The notes beneath the pieces were generated by a model. That model saw nothing but the letters and a program-made list of their open reading frames with translations, searched no databases and was not told the origin of the DNA. A DNA stretch of 64,000 nucleotides, taken from positions 1 to 64,000 of the forward strand of contig NZ_CAMEFG010000013.1 of assembly GCF_945915435.1 (NCBI RefSeq), read 5' to 3'. The translations under genes and the position numbers were made by a program. This document shows, in pieces, positions 17,624 through 25,536 of this stretch. Within the stretch, counting starts at the first letter, position 1; the number at the start of each line of letters is the position of its first letter. Source of the DNA: an uncultured Paracoccus sp. GTDB taxonomy: Bacteria > Pseudomonadota > Alphaproteobacteria > Rhodobacterales > Rhodobacteraceae.

Positions 17624-18514
17624 ATGGCGCGTATCGCTTTTCTGGGCCTGGGGGTCATGGGCTTTCCGATGGCCGGTCATCTGGCCGCGGCAGGGCACCA
17701 GGTGACGGTCTGGAACCGGACCGAAAGCAAGGCGCAGGCATGGGCCAAGGCCCATCCGGGTCAGGCCGCCGCCACTGCGCGCGAGGCCGTCGCCGGAGCC
17801 GAATTCGTGATGACCTGCGTCGGCAATGACGATGACCTGCGCCAGGTCTGCCTGGATGAGGACGGCGCCTTTGCCGGAATGGACAGGGGCGCCATCCACA
17901 TCGACCATACGACGGTTTCCGCGAAGGTTACGCGGGAACTGCATGAAATCGCTAGGGGAAAAGGCATATCCTTCGTGGATGCGCCGGTGTCGGGCGGCCA
18001 GGCGGGGGCCGAAAACGGACAGCTTTCGATCATGTGCGGCGGCGACGCGACGGATTATGACAAGGCCCAGCCGGTGATGGCCGCCTATGCCCGGATCTGC
18101 CGCCTGATGGGGCCGTCGGGGGCCGGACAACTGACCAAGATGTGCAACCAGATCGCCATCGCCGGGCTGGTTCAAGCCTTGTCCGAGTCGCTGGCCTTCG
18201 CCGAAAAGGCCGGCCTGTCGATCCCCGAGGTTGTCGAGGTCATCAGCCAGGGCGCCGCCGGAAGCTGGCAGATGCAGAACCGTTATCAGAACATGGCCGA
18301 GAACCGCTTTGATTTCGGCTTTGCTGTCGATTGGATGCGCAAGGATCTGGCGATCTGCCTGCAAGCCGCGGACGAAAACGGCGCAAGCCTGCCGGTCACC
18401 GCCTTGGTCGACCAGTTCTACAAGGACGTCCAGCAAATGGGCGGCGGCCGCTGGGACACTTCGGCCCTGATCGCAAGGTTGCGGTCGGAGGATGCTTCAG
18501 ATCACGTTACATAA
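17624..18514 (+). CDS. NAD(P)-dependent beta-hydroxyacid dehydrogenase (GarR/MmsB-like)
   Basis: 296 aa, the normal length for 3-hydroxyisobutyrate / tartronate semialdehyde reductase-like enzymes. Rossmann motif FLGLGVMGFPMAGHLA at residues 5-20, the HIDHTTVS block, substrate-binding FVDAPVSGGQAGAENGQLSI and the catalytic lysine in GAGQLTKMCNQ. GGAGGA (17614-17619) precedes the ATG at 17624, fixing the start. It is divergent from the penicillin acylase gene with a 128-bp gap. The exact hydroxyacid substrate cannot be decided. Confidence 0.9.
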   Translation: MARIAFLGLGVMGFPMAGHLAAAGHQVTVWNRTESKAQAWAKAHPGQAAATAREAVAGAEFVMTCVGNDDDLRQVCLDEDGAFAGMDRGAIHIDHTTVSAKVTRELHEIARGKGISFVDAPVSGGQAGAENGQLSIMCGGDATDYDKAQPVMAAYARICRLMGPSGAGQLTKMCNQIAIAGLVQALSESLAFAEKAGLSIPEVVEVISQGAAGSWQMQNRYQNMAENRFDFGFAVDWMRKDLAICLQAADENGASLPVTALVDQFYKDVQQMGGGRWDTSALIARLRSEDASDHVT

Positions 18515-18619
18515 CACAGATTATCGCGAAATTTCTCACCTGCGGGGCATCCCCCGGCCTTGATGGTCATTGCGAATATGAAAAGCACCGCATCTTGCTG
18601 CATATAAAGGATTCATGAC

Positions 18620-19591
18620 ATGGCGGTATTTCTACATATCGGAGCCAGCAAGTGCGGTTCAAGCGCCTTGCAAACGGCATTGACAGCCAACCCTACGATC
18701 AAGCGAAACGACGGATCCGTCATCCAATATGCAGAGATGAAATTGAAGAAGGATTGCATTGTCACGGGTAAGGCACTCACAAAATCAGCCGGAATATACA
18801 AATACAAGGCATCCCCTGACGCAAATGAATTGCTGAAGGCCGACCTGGATGGGATTGGCGTGGAGATGAAAGGCCATCCTGACGATTTGCTGTTTTCAAG
18901 TGAAGGATGGCTATTCCAGCCAGAGCAATGGACTACGATACTTGATCGTCTTGGCATCGAGGTCGAGGTCGTCATATATGTCAGGCCGCAGGTTCTGGTG
19001 CTGAATTCCGCATGGTGGCAGTGGGGCGCCTGGAGCGATCGTCCGTTTGACGCCTGGATGGAGAAACGGCTTGATCTGAGCATGTGGGGCGCGTGGATCG
19101 CCAAATGGAAACGAATTCCCCGAGTGAAAAACATCACCGTTCGGCCGGTCATCGGTGATATCGTTGGGGATTTTTATACTCATATCCTCAACGCCACGCC
19201 GCCGGAAATCATCGACCGGCCAAACCCCAGCCTTTCGGGACCGCTGCTGAGGTTGTTCCAGAGAAACAGGTCCTTGCGTCCGACGATTCACGCGTCTCGA
19301 ATAGATTTCGCGCTGAGCGACAGTGTCGCCATGAATGAACCCTCGATCTGGGTCATGGACAAGGCCTGGATTCAGCGCGTGCTTGATCGAACCAGGGACG
19401 ATATCAACCTGCTGATGTCCTTCATGGACAAGGATTGTGCCCAGGCAGTCCAGGATGACCCGAGGTGGTGGTCCCTTTCGGCATATGCCGACCGTGTTTC
19501 GGAATCGCCTTTGCCGCAGCCGATTCCCGCGCAGAAACTGGAGGAATTATGTGTGGAAATGGCGAATGCGATTTATAAACTGAAGCAGTGA
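18620..19591 (+). CDS. Sulfotransferase-like protein in a low-GC patch
   Basis: 323 aa. The N-terminus HIGASKCGSS (residues 6-15) matches the 5'-phosphosulfate-binding loop of PAPS-dependent sulfotransferases (HIGxxKxGSS/T). A second likely cofactor-binding segment is VEVVIYVRPQVLVLNSAWWQW, corresponding to the R-x(7)-S 3'-phosphate motif region. The rest is weakly conserved, so assignment is to the fold, not to a substrate; surface-glycan or capsule sulfation is a guess. Base composition is clearly lower in GC than the surroundings, and codon use differs, suggesting acquisition by transfer. It converges on the orphan vgrG with a shared hairpin between the stops. Confidence 0.65.
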   Translation: MAVFLHIGASKCGSSALQTALTANPTIKRNDGSVIQYAEMKLKKDCIVTGKALTKSAGIYKYKASPDANELLKADLDGIGVEMKGHPDDLLFSSEGWLFQPEQWTTILDRLGIEVEVVIYVRPQVLVLNSAWWQWGAWSDRPFDAWMEKRLDLSMWGAWIAKWKRIPRVKNITVRPVIGDIVGDFYTHILNATPPEIIDRPNPSLSGPLLRLFQRNRSLRPTIHASRIDFALSDSVAMNEPSIWVMDKAWIQRVLDRTRDDINLLMSFMDKDCAQAVQDDPRWWSLSAYADRVSESPLPQPIPAQKLEELCVEMANAIYKLKQ

Positions 19592-19598
19592 AATGAAA

Positions 19599-19626
19599 GC
19601 CGCCAGGATAATTGCAAGCTGGCGGC
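19599..19626. terminator. Hairpin between convergent genes
   Basis: GCCGCCAG (19599-19606) and CTGGCGGC (19619-19626) form a perfect 8-bp stem with a 12-nt loop, between the stops of the sulfotransferase-like gene and vgrG. There is no clear T-tract on either side. Confidence 0.5.
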
Positions 19627-19653
19627 ATCAAGTTCTTGACGGATTGGCGCCGG

Positions 19654-21705
19654 TCAGGATTCCTCGTCGAACTTGGCGCATTCCTCGCAAAGCGGCAGGC
19701 CCTCTCGCGCGGCCATCTGCAAGGTGGGAATTTGCGCCCCGCCCGAGCCGCCCATGATGACATTGCCCTTCAGCCGAATCGTCGGTGCTTCCAGCGTGAT
19801 GCCGGATGCGTCAATGGTGATCTTGCCGCCCGGACCCTTCACCTGCATCTTTTCATAGGCCATCAGCGTATGGATGCGGGTGTTGTTGGTGATGGATTCG
19901 CCCACGTCCAGCGTGTAGCGGCCAAAGACCTCACCCTCGAAATTCCGTCCGGTTTCATAGAGATGGTCGGCAAAGATAGATTGCTTGTGAATGTTTCCGA
20001 CCCGGTGGATATGGTCCTTGCCGTAGTTTTCCTGCTGGCTCTGGCCGACGTCATAGAACATGTCGTTGCCGATCGTCTCGCGGTGATCGTTGCCGACGCT
20101 GATCGTCTTGTCATGCCCGATCGATTCGCTTTGGTCGTTGCCTACGGCCTTGGCACGGTCATGGCCGATCGAATGGGTTTCGTCGTTTTCGATGATCGTA
20201 TTGTGGTCCTTCTGGGCGTGCATGAAGATCTCTTCGCGCCCGGCCTGATCCTCGAAACGCAATTCGTTGTAGCCGCCGCCTTCATGGGTGTCGGTCTTGA
20301 AGGTGCTGACGGTCTTGTTGGCCGGCAGGTCGTAGGGCACGGTATTCTTGCCATTGTAGACGCAGCCCGTCACCAGCGGCTTGTCGGGGTCGCCTTCCAG
20401 GAATTCGACGACGACCTCCATCCCGATGCGGGGAATGACCATGCCGCCCCAGCCGGCGCCGGCCCAGTTCTGGCTGACGCGGCAGCGCATCGAATAGGCG
20501 TCGGCCAAGTCCCAGTGAAACCGCACCAGGATGCGGCCGTATTCGTCGCAGTCGATCTCACCCTCGCCCACTACCATCGCGGTCTGTGGGCCTTGCACGA
20601 CGGGGATCGCCGTGCGGCGTGGGGGCGCCATCGGCGCGCCGACCGGCATCAGGGTCCAGGCGCCGGTGAAGGCATAACCGTCGCCTTGCAACGCGCCCGA
20701 GCCGTAAGCCTCGCTTTGGAAATGATAACTGGCCGAGAGGCAGAGATAGCTTTCCCCCGTCCCCGGCACCCGGTCGCCGCTTAGCGAAACCTGCATTCCC
20801 GCGCCCAGGCTGACGCAATCGCCCGCTGCACGGTGGCGGCGGTCGCCGCCGCGTTCCTGCATCACCCGCAGCCCGGCTACGGCCCGGCCAAGGGCGCGCT
20901 CGGGGTAATCGCCCGGATAGTCGAAGCTTTCGATGGCGCCTTGCGCATGGGTGGCGTCGCCGGTCCGGTCGACCTCCATCGAGGCCAAGGGCGTCTTGAA
21001 ATTGTAATCCGTCAGCCGGACGGCGCCAGTGGTCATGTTGCGCTCGGGCGCCCATTCCCAGAAATGTTCGCCCTCGGCCTGATGATGGCCGTCATAGCTT
21101 TTGAACGGGCGCTGGCCGATGCTGGCATGGGCCGAGATGTCGTCGGTCAGCACCAGCGTATGGCTGCCCTCGCCGTGGCGGAAGTGAAAGCTGATGCCGT
21201 GCCGCTCAAGCTGGCGGCGGGCGAAATCCAGGTCGGATTCGCGATACTGGACGGTATATTCCAGCACCGGGTAATCGCCGCCAAGCGCAATTTCCAGCGC
21301 GGGATCGCCAAGGGGGGCGTAATCCTCCAGCAATTCGCGCAGGATCTGGACCACGGTCCTGTTGTGGAAGATGCGCTGGTTGCGCCGCCGTCCGGCCAGC
21401 CAGAACCACGGGCGCAGGGTCAGGTCGTAGCGATGCCCGGTCTCGCCCACGCCGACCCAGCGGGCCTGGGTGACGATGCCGTCGAAATGGCGCAGCCCCT
21501 CGCGCCCGTCGATGGTGACGGTGGCATGGGTGCCCATCAGCGCGTCCAGGTCCAGGTCGCGATCCGCCGAAAGCCCCTCGACCCGGTATTCGAACAGCTC
21601 GTTCAGGTGATCGGTGCCGTCGAAGCGCAGCAGCGACAGCACATCCGGGCCGAGGATCGTGCTGAGACGGCCAAGCCGATCGGTCTGACGAAGAGGAGCG
21701 TTCAT
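19654..21705 (-). CDS. vgrG: Type VI secretion tip protein VgrG (orphan)
   Basis: 683 aa. Forms the trimeric spike of a type VI secretion system. The gp27-like domain occupies roughly residues 1-370 (with FEYRVEGLSADRD, GIVTQARWVGVGETGHRYDL, FHFRHGEGSHTLVLTDD). It is followed by the gp5-like OB fold (GRILVRFHWD, RVSQNWAGAGWGGMVIPRIGMEVVVEFLEGDPDKPLVTG) and a beta-helical needle of short repeats (VGNDQSESIGHDKTISVGND and onward, about 530-600). The C-terminus ends in a short tail with CEEC (near 674-677), which may be an effector or PAAR contact. No other T6SS genes or obvious effector lie nearby. Confidence 0.93.
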   Translation of the reverse strand: MNAPLRQTDRLGRLSTILGPDVLSLLRFDGTDHLNELFEYRVEGLSADRDLDLDALMGTHATVTIDGREGLRHFDGIVTQARWVGVGETGHRYDLTLRPWFWLAGRRRNQRIFHNRTVVQILRELLEDYAPLGDPALEIALGGDYPVLEYTVQYRESDLDFARRQLERHGISFHFRHGEGSHTLVLTDDISAHASIGQRPFKSYDGHHQAEGEHFWEWAPERNMTTGAVRLTDYNFKTPLASMEVDRTGDATHAQGAIESFDYPGDYPERALGRAVAGLRVMQERGGDRRHRAAGDCVSLGAGMQVSLSGDRVPGTGESYLCLSASYHFQSEAYGSGALQGDGYAFTGAWTLMPVGAPMAPPRRTAIPVVQGPQTAMVVGEGEIDCDEYGRILVRFHWDLADAYSMRCRVSQNWAGAGWGGMVIPRIGMEVVVEFLEGDPDKPLVTGCVYNGKNTVPYDLPANKTVSTFKTDTHEGGGYNELRFEDQAGREEIFMHAQKDHNTIIENDETHSIGHDRAKAVGNDQSESIGHDKTISVGNDHRETIGNDMFYDVGQSQQENYGKDHIHRVGNIHKQSIFADHLYETGRNFEGEVFGRYTLDVGESITNNTRIHTLMAYEKMQVKGPGGKITIDASGITLEAPTIRLKGNVIMGGSGGAQIPTLQMAAREGLPLCEECAKFDEES

Positions 21706-21820
21706 GACGGTTCACCAGCAGCGATATTGCAGACAAACCAGTTTTAAGAAAAAATGTGCGGCCCGGCAAGCGCAGCTTTCATCCAATGGCATGACGTAGC
21801 GGCATATTATCGGGCGGCGG

Positions 21821-22675
21821 TCATTCCCATGTGGCGTGGGGCGGCAAGCTCATCAGCACGGCCTCGGGATCGTGGCCGGTGGCCAGCCCGAACCTGGTCC
21901 CGCGGTCGTAGACGAGGTTGTATTCCGCATAAAGCCCGCGGTGGGCCAGTTGCGCCGCGCGGTCCGCATCGTCCCAGGGCTGGCCCATGCGTTTCTCGGC
22001 CAAGGGCAGGAAGGCGGGCAGAAACGCCTCTCCGACCGCGCGGGTAAAGGCGAAATCGGCGGACCAGTCGCCGGTGTTCAGGTCGTCATAGAAGATCCCG
22101 CCGACACCCCGCGCGCGATTGCGATGCGGGATATGGAAATATTCATCGGCCCATGCCTTGAAGCGGGGATAATAGCCACCGTCGAAATCATCGCAACATT
22201 GGCGCAGAACATCATGGAAATGCTGGGTATCCTGCGCATATTCGATACAAGGGTTCAGGTCCGCGCCACCGCCGAACCACCAGGCGCCGGGGGTCCAGAA
22301 CATGCGCGTGTTCATGTGGACGGCGGGCGCATGCGGGTTTTGCATATGGGCGACAAGGCTGATCCCGCTGGCCCAGAAGCGCGGGTCCTCGGCAATGCCC
22401 GGTATCCCCCGCTCGCGCATCGAGGCTTGCGCGGCAGGCGCAAGCACCCCGTGGACCTCGGACCAGTTGACGCCGACCTTTTCAAAGACCCGGCCCCGCC
22501 GCATCACCGACATCAGCCCGCCGCCGCCATCGTTGGGGCGCGTGGTCGGCCTGATCTCGAAACGGCCGGCGGGGGCTGCGCCGGGGTGGCGATCCTCGAG
22601 CGCCTCGAAGGCGGCGACGATCCTGTCGCGCAACGCATGGAACCAATCGGCGGCCTTGCGGCGTTCTTCTGTCAT
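21821..22675 (-). CDS. hemF: Oxygen-dependent coproporphyrinogen III oxidase
   Basis: 284 aa. Decarboxylates coproporphyrinogen III to protoporphyrinogen IX using O2, in haem synthesis. Conserved blocks are GGGLMSVMRRGRVFEKVGVN, NPHAPAVHMNTRMFW, WWFGGGADLNP, and YFHIPHRNRARGVGGIFYDDLN. The start at 22675 is preferred (AAGGAG some 14-20 nt upstream, family-like N-terminus MTEERRKAADWF); ATG 22717 would add 14 residues. The same window holds hemN for the anaerobic route, under an FNR box. It is divergent from the small lipoprotein gene. Confidence 0.95.
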   Translation of the reverse strand: MTEERRKAADWFHALRDRIVAAFEALEDRHPGAAPAGRFEIRPTTRPNDGGGGLMSVMRRGRVFEKVGVNWSEVHGVLAPAAQASMRERGIPGIAEDPRFWASGISLVAHMQNPHAPAVHMNTRMFWTPGAWWFGGGADLNPCIEYAQDTQHFHDVLRQCCDDFDGGYYPRFKAWADEYFHIPHRNRARGVGGIFYDDLNTGDWSADFAFTRAVGEAFLPAFLPLAEKRMGQPWDDADRAAQLAHRGLYAEYNLVYDRGTRFGLATGHDPEAVLMSLPPHATWE

Positions 22676-22759
22676 ATCCACGGCGCGCGTCTCCTTGCTC
22701 TTGTCTTGCCGGCCCATCTGCCTGAAACTGGCGTGCGTCTTTCAGTAAAGGCATGAACC

Positions 22760-23164
22760 ATGACCCGCAACATCACCCTTGCCATGCTGCCGATCCTGGC
22801 ACTGACCGCCTGCGGCACCCCGCAGGAGCAATGCATCCGGCGCAACACCGACGAATACCGCAACGTCAGCAGCCTGCTGGCCGAGGTCGAGGGCAATCTG
22901 GCGCGCGGCTATGCCTATGAAGAGCGGCTGATTCACCGGACCGACTGGCGCAGTTGCCCCTATAGCTATATCGGCCGCGATGGCCAGCGTCTTTACGGAT
23001 ACCGGCCCTGCATGCGCGATGTCGTCGACACCCATCGCCAGCGCGTTCCCATCGACCCCGCCGTCGAAACCCGCAAGCGCGATCATCTGGCACAGCGCCG
23101 CAACGATCTTGCACGGCAGGCCAATGCCGCCGTCGCCGCCTGCCGCGCGGCCCATCCGGAATAG
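22760..23164 (+). CDS. Small lipoprotein of unknown function
   Basis: 134 aa. An N-terminal signal with a lipobox, LALTACG (residues 13-19, Cys18), predicts lipidation and anchoring to a membrane facing the periplasm. The mature part is highly charged and helical, with four further cysteines (QEQCIRR, WRSCPYS, YRPCMRD, VAACRAA) that could form two disulfides. I do not recognise a family. It is divergent from hemF and convergent with the SDR gene. Confidence 0.75.
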   Translation: MTRNITLAMLPILALTACGTPQEQCIRRNTDEYRNVSSLLAEVEGNLARGYAYEERLIHRTDWRSCPYSYIGRDGQRLYGYRPCMRDVVDTHRQRVPIDPAVETRKRDHLAQRRNDLARQANAAVAACRAAHPE

Positions 23165-23171
23165 GTGCGGC

Positions 23172-23972
23172 CTAGTAAACGGCGGGGGTCATGCCATCGG
23201 CAAGGCTGCGGCCCCCGTCGATGCGCAGGATCTGGCCGGTGATGAAGCCCGCCGCCTCGCTGGCCAGGAATTGCGCGGCGGGGCCAAGCTCTTCCGCGCC
23301 GGCGATGCGGGCCAGCGGCGTGGCCGCGATCAGCCGGTCGCGCAGGGCGGGTTCCTCGCGCAGGCGCATCTGCAACTGGTTGGACATGACGCTGGCGAAA
23401 CCCAGCCCGTTGACCCGGATCCGCTTGGGCGCCAGCGTCACGGCAAGCGTGCGCGTCGCCTGTACCAGCGCGGCGCTGGCGATGGAATAGGCAAGGTTTT
23501 CCTCCGTGGGCCGCTCGGCTGCAAGCGAGACCACGTTCACGATCGCCCCCGCCTGCACCGGCGGCAGGTCATTGCCCGACTGCTCGGCCATCCGCCGGGC
23601 GACCAGTTGGGACAGGCGCAACGCCGCGCTCATGTTCTGGCGCAGCATCCGGGCGATCTGCTCCTCGGTCGTGACCTCGGGATCGGATTGCAGCACGAGG
23701 CGATGGGCGTTCACCAGAATATCGACGTGGTCGAAGGCGTCGATGGCGGCCGATACGAGGTTCGACTGGGTCAGCCTTTCCCCCAGATCGCCGGAAAAGG
23801 CCCGCACCCGACCGGAATCCTGCCCGCCCAACTCGACCTCAAGCAGGGATTCGTCGCAATCGGCATAGACGACATTCGCGCCCGCCTCGCGGAAATGGCG
23901 GGCGATGGCCAGCCCGATCCCCCTGCCCGCGCCGGTGACGATGGCGGTCTTGCCCTGGATCGACAGGCTCAT
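23172..23972 (-). CDS. SDR-family oxidoreductase lacking the catalytic lysine
   Basis: 266 aa. A short-chain dehydrogenase/reductase fold: TGAGRGIG (residues 13-20) for NAD(P) binding, then an altered VNAHRLVL in place of the usual NNAG, then VVSLAAERPTEENLAYSIASAAL. The active-site Tyr is present, but the YxxxK lysine is replaced by serine (YSIAS). The enzyme may therefore be inactive, bind nucleotide for another role, or act by a changed mechanism. The C-terminus GFITGQILRIDGGRSL is family-typical. The start overlaps the end of the upstream methyltransferase (ATGA), so they are translationally coupled, which may link it to ribosome or translation functions. Confidence 0.85.
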   Translation of the reverse strand: MSLSIQGKTAIVTGAGRGIGLAIARHFREAGANVVYADCDESLLEVELGGQDSGRVRAFSGDLGERLTQSNLVSAAIDAFDHVDILVNAHRLVLQSDPEVTTEEQIARMLRQNMSAALRLSQLVARRMAEQSGNDLPPVQAGAIVNVVSLAAERPTEENLAYSIASAALVQATRTLAVTLAPKRIRVNGLGFASVMSNQLQMRLREEPALRDRLIAATPLARIAGAEELGPAAQFLASEAAGFITGQILRIDGGRSLADGMTPAVY

Positions 23973-24979
23973 CCGCGCCGTCCGCGACGGGACTGGCTGC
24001 CGCGCCCGGCCCCCGTCGCGGTCAGGATCTTGAAGCGGGAATCGCCGCCCAGTTCCTGCACGTCGGCAAAGGCGGCACACAGCGGTTCCTCATAGGGAAG
24101 GTGGCGGTTCGCGACCATCCACAGCCGCCCTGCCCCGGTCAGCAGCCGCGCGGCGGTCTGGATGAAGCCCGCCCCCAGGCGCGGCTCCGCCGCCCGCGAC
24201 TGATGGAACGGCGGGTTCATGACGACGCCGTTCACCGGCTCGGGCAGGGAAAAACCAAGCGCGTCGGCCCAGTGAAAGACCGCGCGCGGATCAGTGATAT
24301 TGCGGCGCGCGCAATCCAGCGCAACCTTGTCCGCCTCGACCAGATGCAGCACCTGAACCGAGGGGCGCGTCAGGATTTGTGCCGACAGCCAGCCCCAGCC
24401 TGCGCCCAGGTCCACGATCCGGGCAGGCAGCTTGTCGGGCAGATGCTGCGCCAGCAGGGCCGAGCCGGGGTCCGGCCCATCCGCCGAAAAGACGCCGGGC
24501 CGCGTCACCATCCCCGGCGCGGCCTGGATATCGGCGGCGGCCCACCCGGCGGGCAGCCAGCCCTGCCCCGGCAAGGTCACGCGAAAGATCTTGCCATGCG
24601 CGCGGGAGTGAACCTCATCCACGGGCAGCAGGCCGCGCATCTCGCGCAGGAGCGAGTCGATCCCCTCGCCCTTCAGTCCGTCGATCCAAAGCGGCGCGCC
24701 TTCGGGCAGATGTGCCACAGCCTGGGCGATGCGCGCCTGCGCCAGGTCGCGCGACCGCGGCGCAAAGACGACCGCCAGCGCGGATTGGCCCTGCGGTTCA
24801 TCGACCAGTTGAAAGCCGCGATCCGCCAGCGCCTTGTGATCGCTGAAGAAATGCTGGACGATCTGCGTGCGCTCGGGATCGAAGACGGCAAGATCGGCAT
24901 CCGCGCCGGGACCGATCAGCAGGGCCTGCCCCCGCGCCAGATCGTTGTCGGGCAGGGCGTGAAGTCTGGATAGGGCCAA
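23969..24979 (-). CDS. rsmC: RsmC-like 16S rRNA (guanine-N2) methyltransferase
   Basis: 336 aa with a TTG start at 24979. An N-terminal degenerate methyltransferase-like half (about 1-165) is followed by the MTS domain with SAM-binding VDLGAGWGWLSAQIL and the catalytic NPPFHQSRA, which is diagnostic of N2-guanine / N6-adenine methyltransferases. Two-domain architecture and length match RsmC, which modifies G1207 of 16S rRNA; the paralogue RlmG is an alternative. The C-terminus is unusually Arg/Gly-rich (GAGRGSQSRRGRRG). It lies 3 bp downstream of clpS and overlaps the SDR gene. Confidence 0.82.
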   Translation of the reverse strand: MALSRLHALPDNDLARGQALLIGPGADADLAVFDPERTQIVQHFFSDHKALADRGFQLVDEPQGQSALAVVFAPRSRDLAQARIAQAVAHLPEGAPLWIDGLKGEGIDSLLREMRGLLPVDEVHSRAHGKIFRVTLPGQGWLPAGWAAADIQAAPGMVTRPGVFSADGPDPGSALLAQHLPDKLPARIVDLGAGWGWLSAQILTRPSVQVLHLVEADKVALDCARRNITDPRAVFHWADALGFSLPEPVNGVVMNPPFHQSRAAEPRLGAGFIQTAARLLTGAGRLWMVANRHLPYEEPLCAAFADVQELGGDSRFKILTATGAGRGSQSRRGRRG

Positions 24980-24982
24980 GTT

Positions 24983-25300
24983 CTACTCTTTTTCCATGGT
25001 GCATTGCAGCGGATGCTGCTGACGGCGCGCAAGTTCCATCACCTGCGCGACCTTGGTTTCGGCAACCTCGTGCGAATAGACGCCGACCACCGCGACGCCG
25101 CGCCGGTGAACGGTCAGCATCACCTCGTGCGCCTGGGCGTAGGTCATGGAAAACAGCCGTTCAAGGATATAGACCACGAACTCCATCGGGGTGAAATCGT
25201 CGTTCAGAAGCAAGACCTTGTACATCGGCGGGCGCTGCGTGCGGGGGCGCGTCCTGACAACGAGCTCGACATCCTCGCGGTCGTCGGGATTGTTGGTCAT
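24983..25300 (-). CDS. clpS: ATP-dependent Clp protease adaptor ClpS
   Basis: 105 aa. Binds N-end-rule substrates and delivers them to ClpAP. The core [20 protein letters not shown], followed by [32 protein letters not shown], is the complete ClpS signature, with the NDD and H residues of the N-degron pocket. The disordered N-terminus (about 25 residues) precedes it. ATG 25300 is chosen; a GTG five codons upstream (25315) is possible. It is the first gene of a clpS-rsmC-SDR transcription unit, and divergent from the D,D-carboxypeptidase gene. Confidence 0.94.
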   Translation of the reverse strand: MTNNPDDREDVELVVRTRPRTQRPPMYKVLLLNDDFTPMEFVVYILERLFSMTYAQAHEVMLTVHRRGVAVVGVYSHEVAETKVAQVMELARRQQHPLQCTMEKE

Positions 25301-25536
25301 GGTCGGTTCGGTCACGGCGGTCCTGCCTGGAATCTGGATGGGTTGCTTCGCGAAATATAGGCGGTCCCGCGAAATATGAAAGTGCGTCCGGGGGCGCGGC
25401 AACCCCTGCCGCAAAATCGCCCAAGCGTGGAAAACAACGGTTTCCGTGTGGAAATATGCATGCTATTATCAAAATATCAAGAAAGAGCCTGCATAGATGA
25501 CAGGCCGACACAGGCAAAAATAAAGAGACCGGGACA

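Noticed and set aside
20060..20170. Short tandem repeats inside vgrG
   Set aside because: These are the coding repeats of the VgrG beta-helical needle, not a DNA repeat array or CRISPR.
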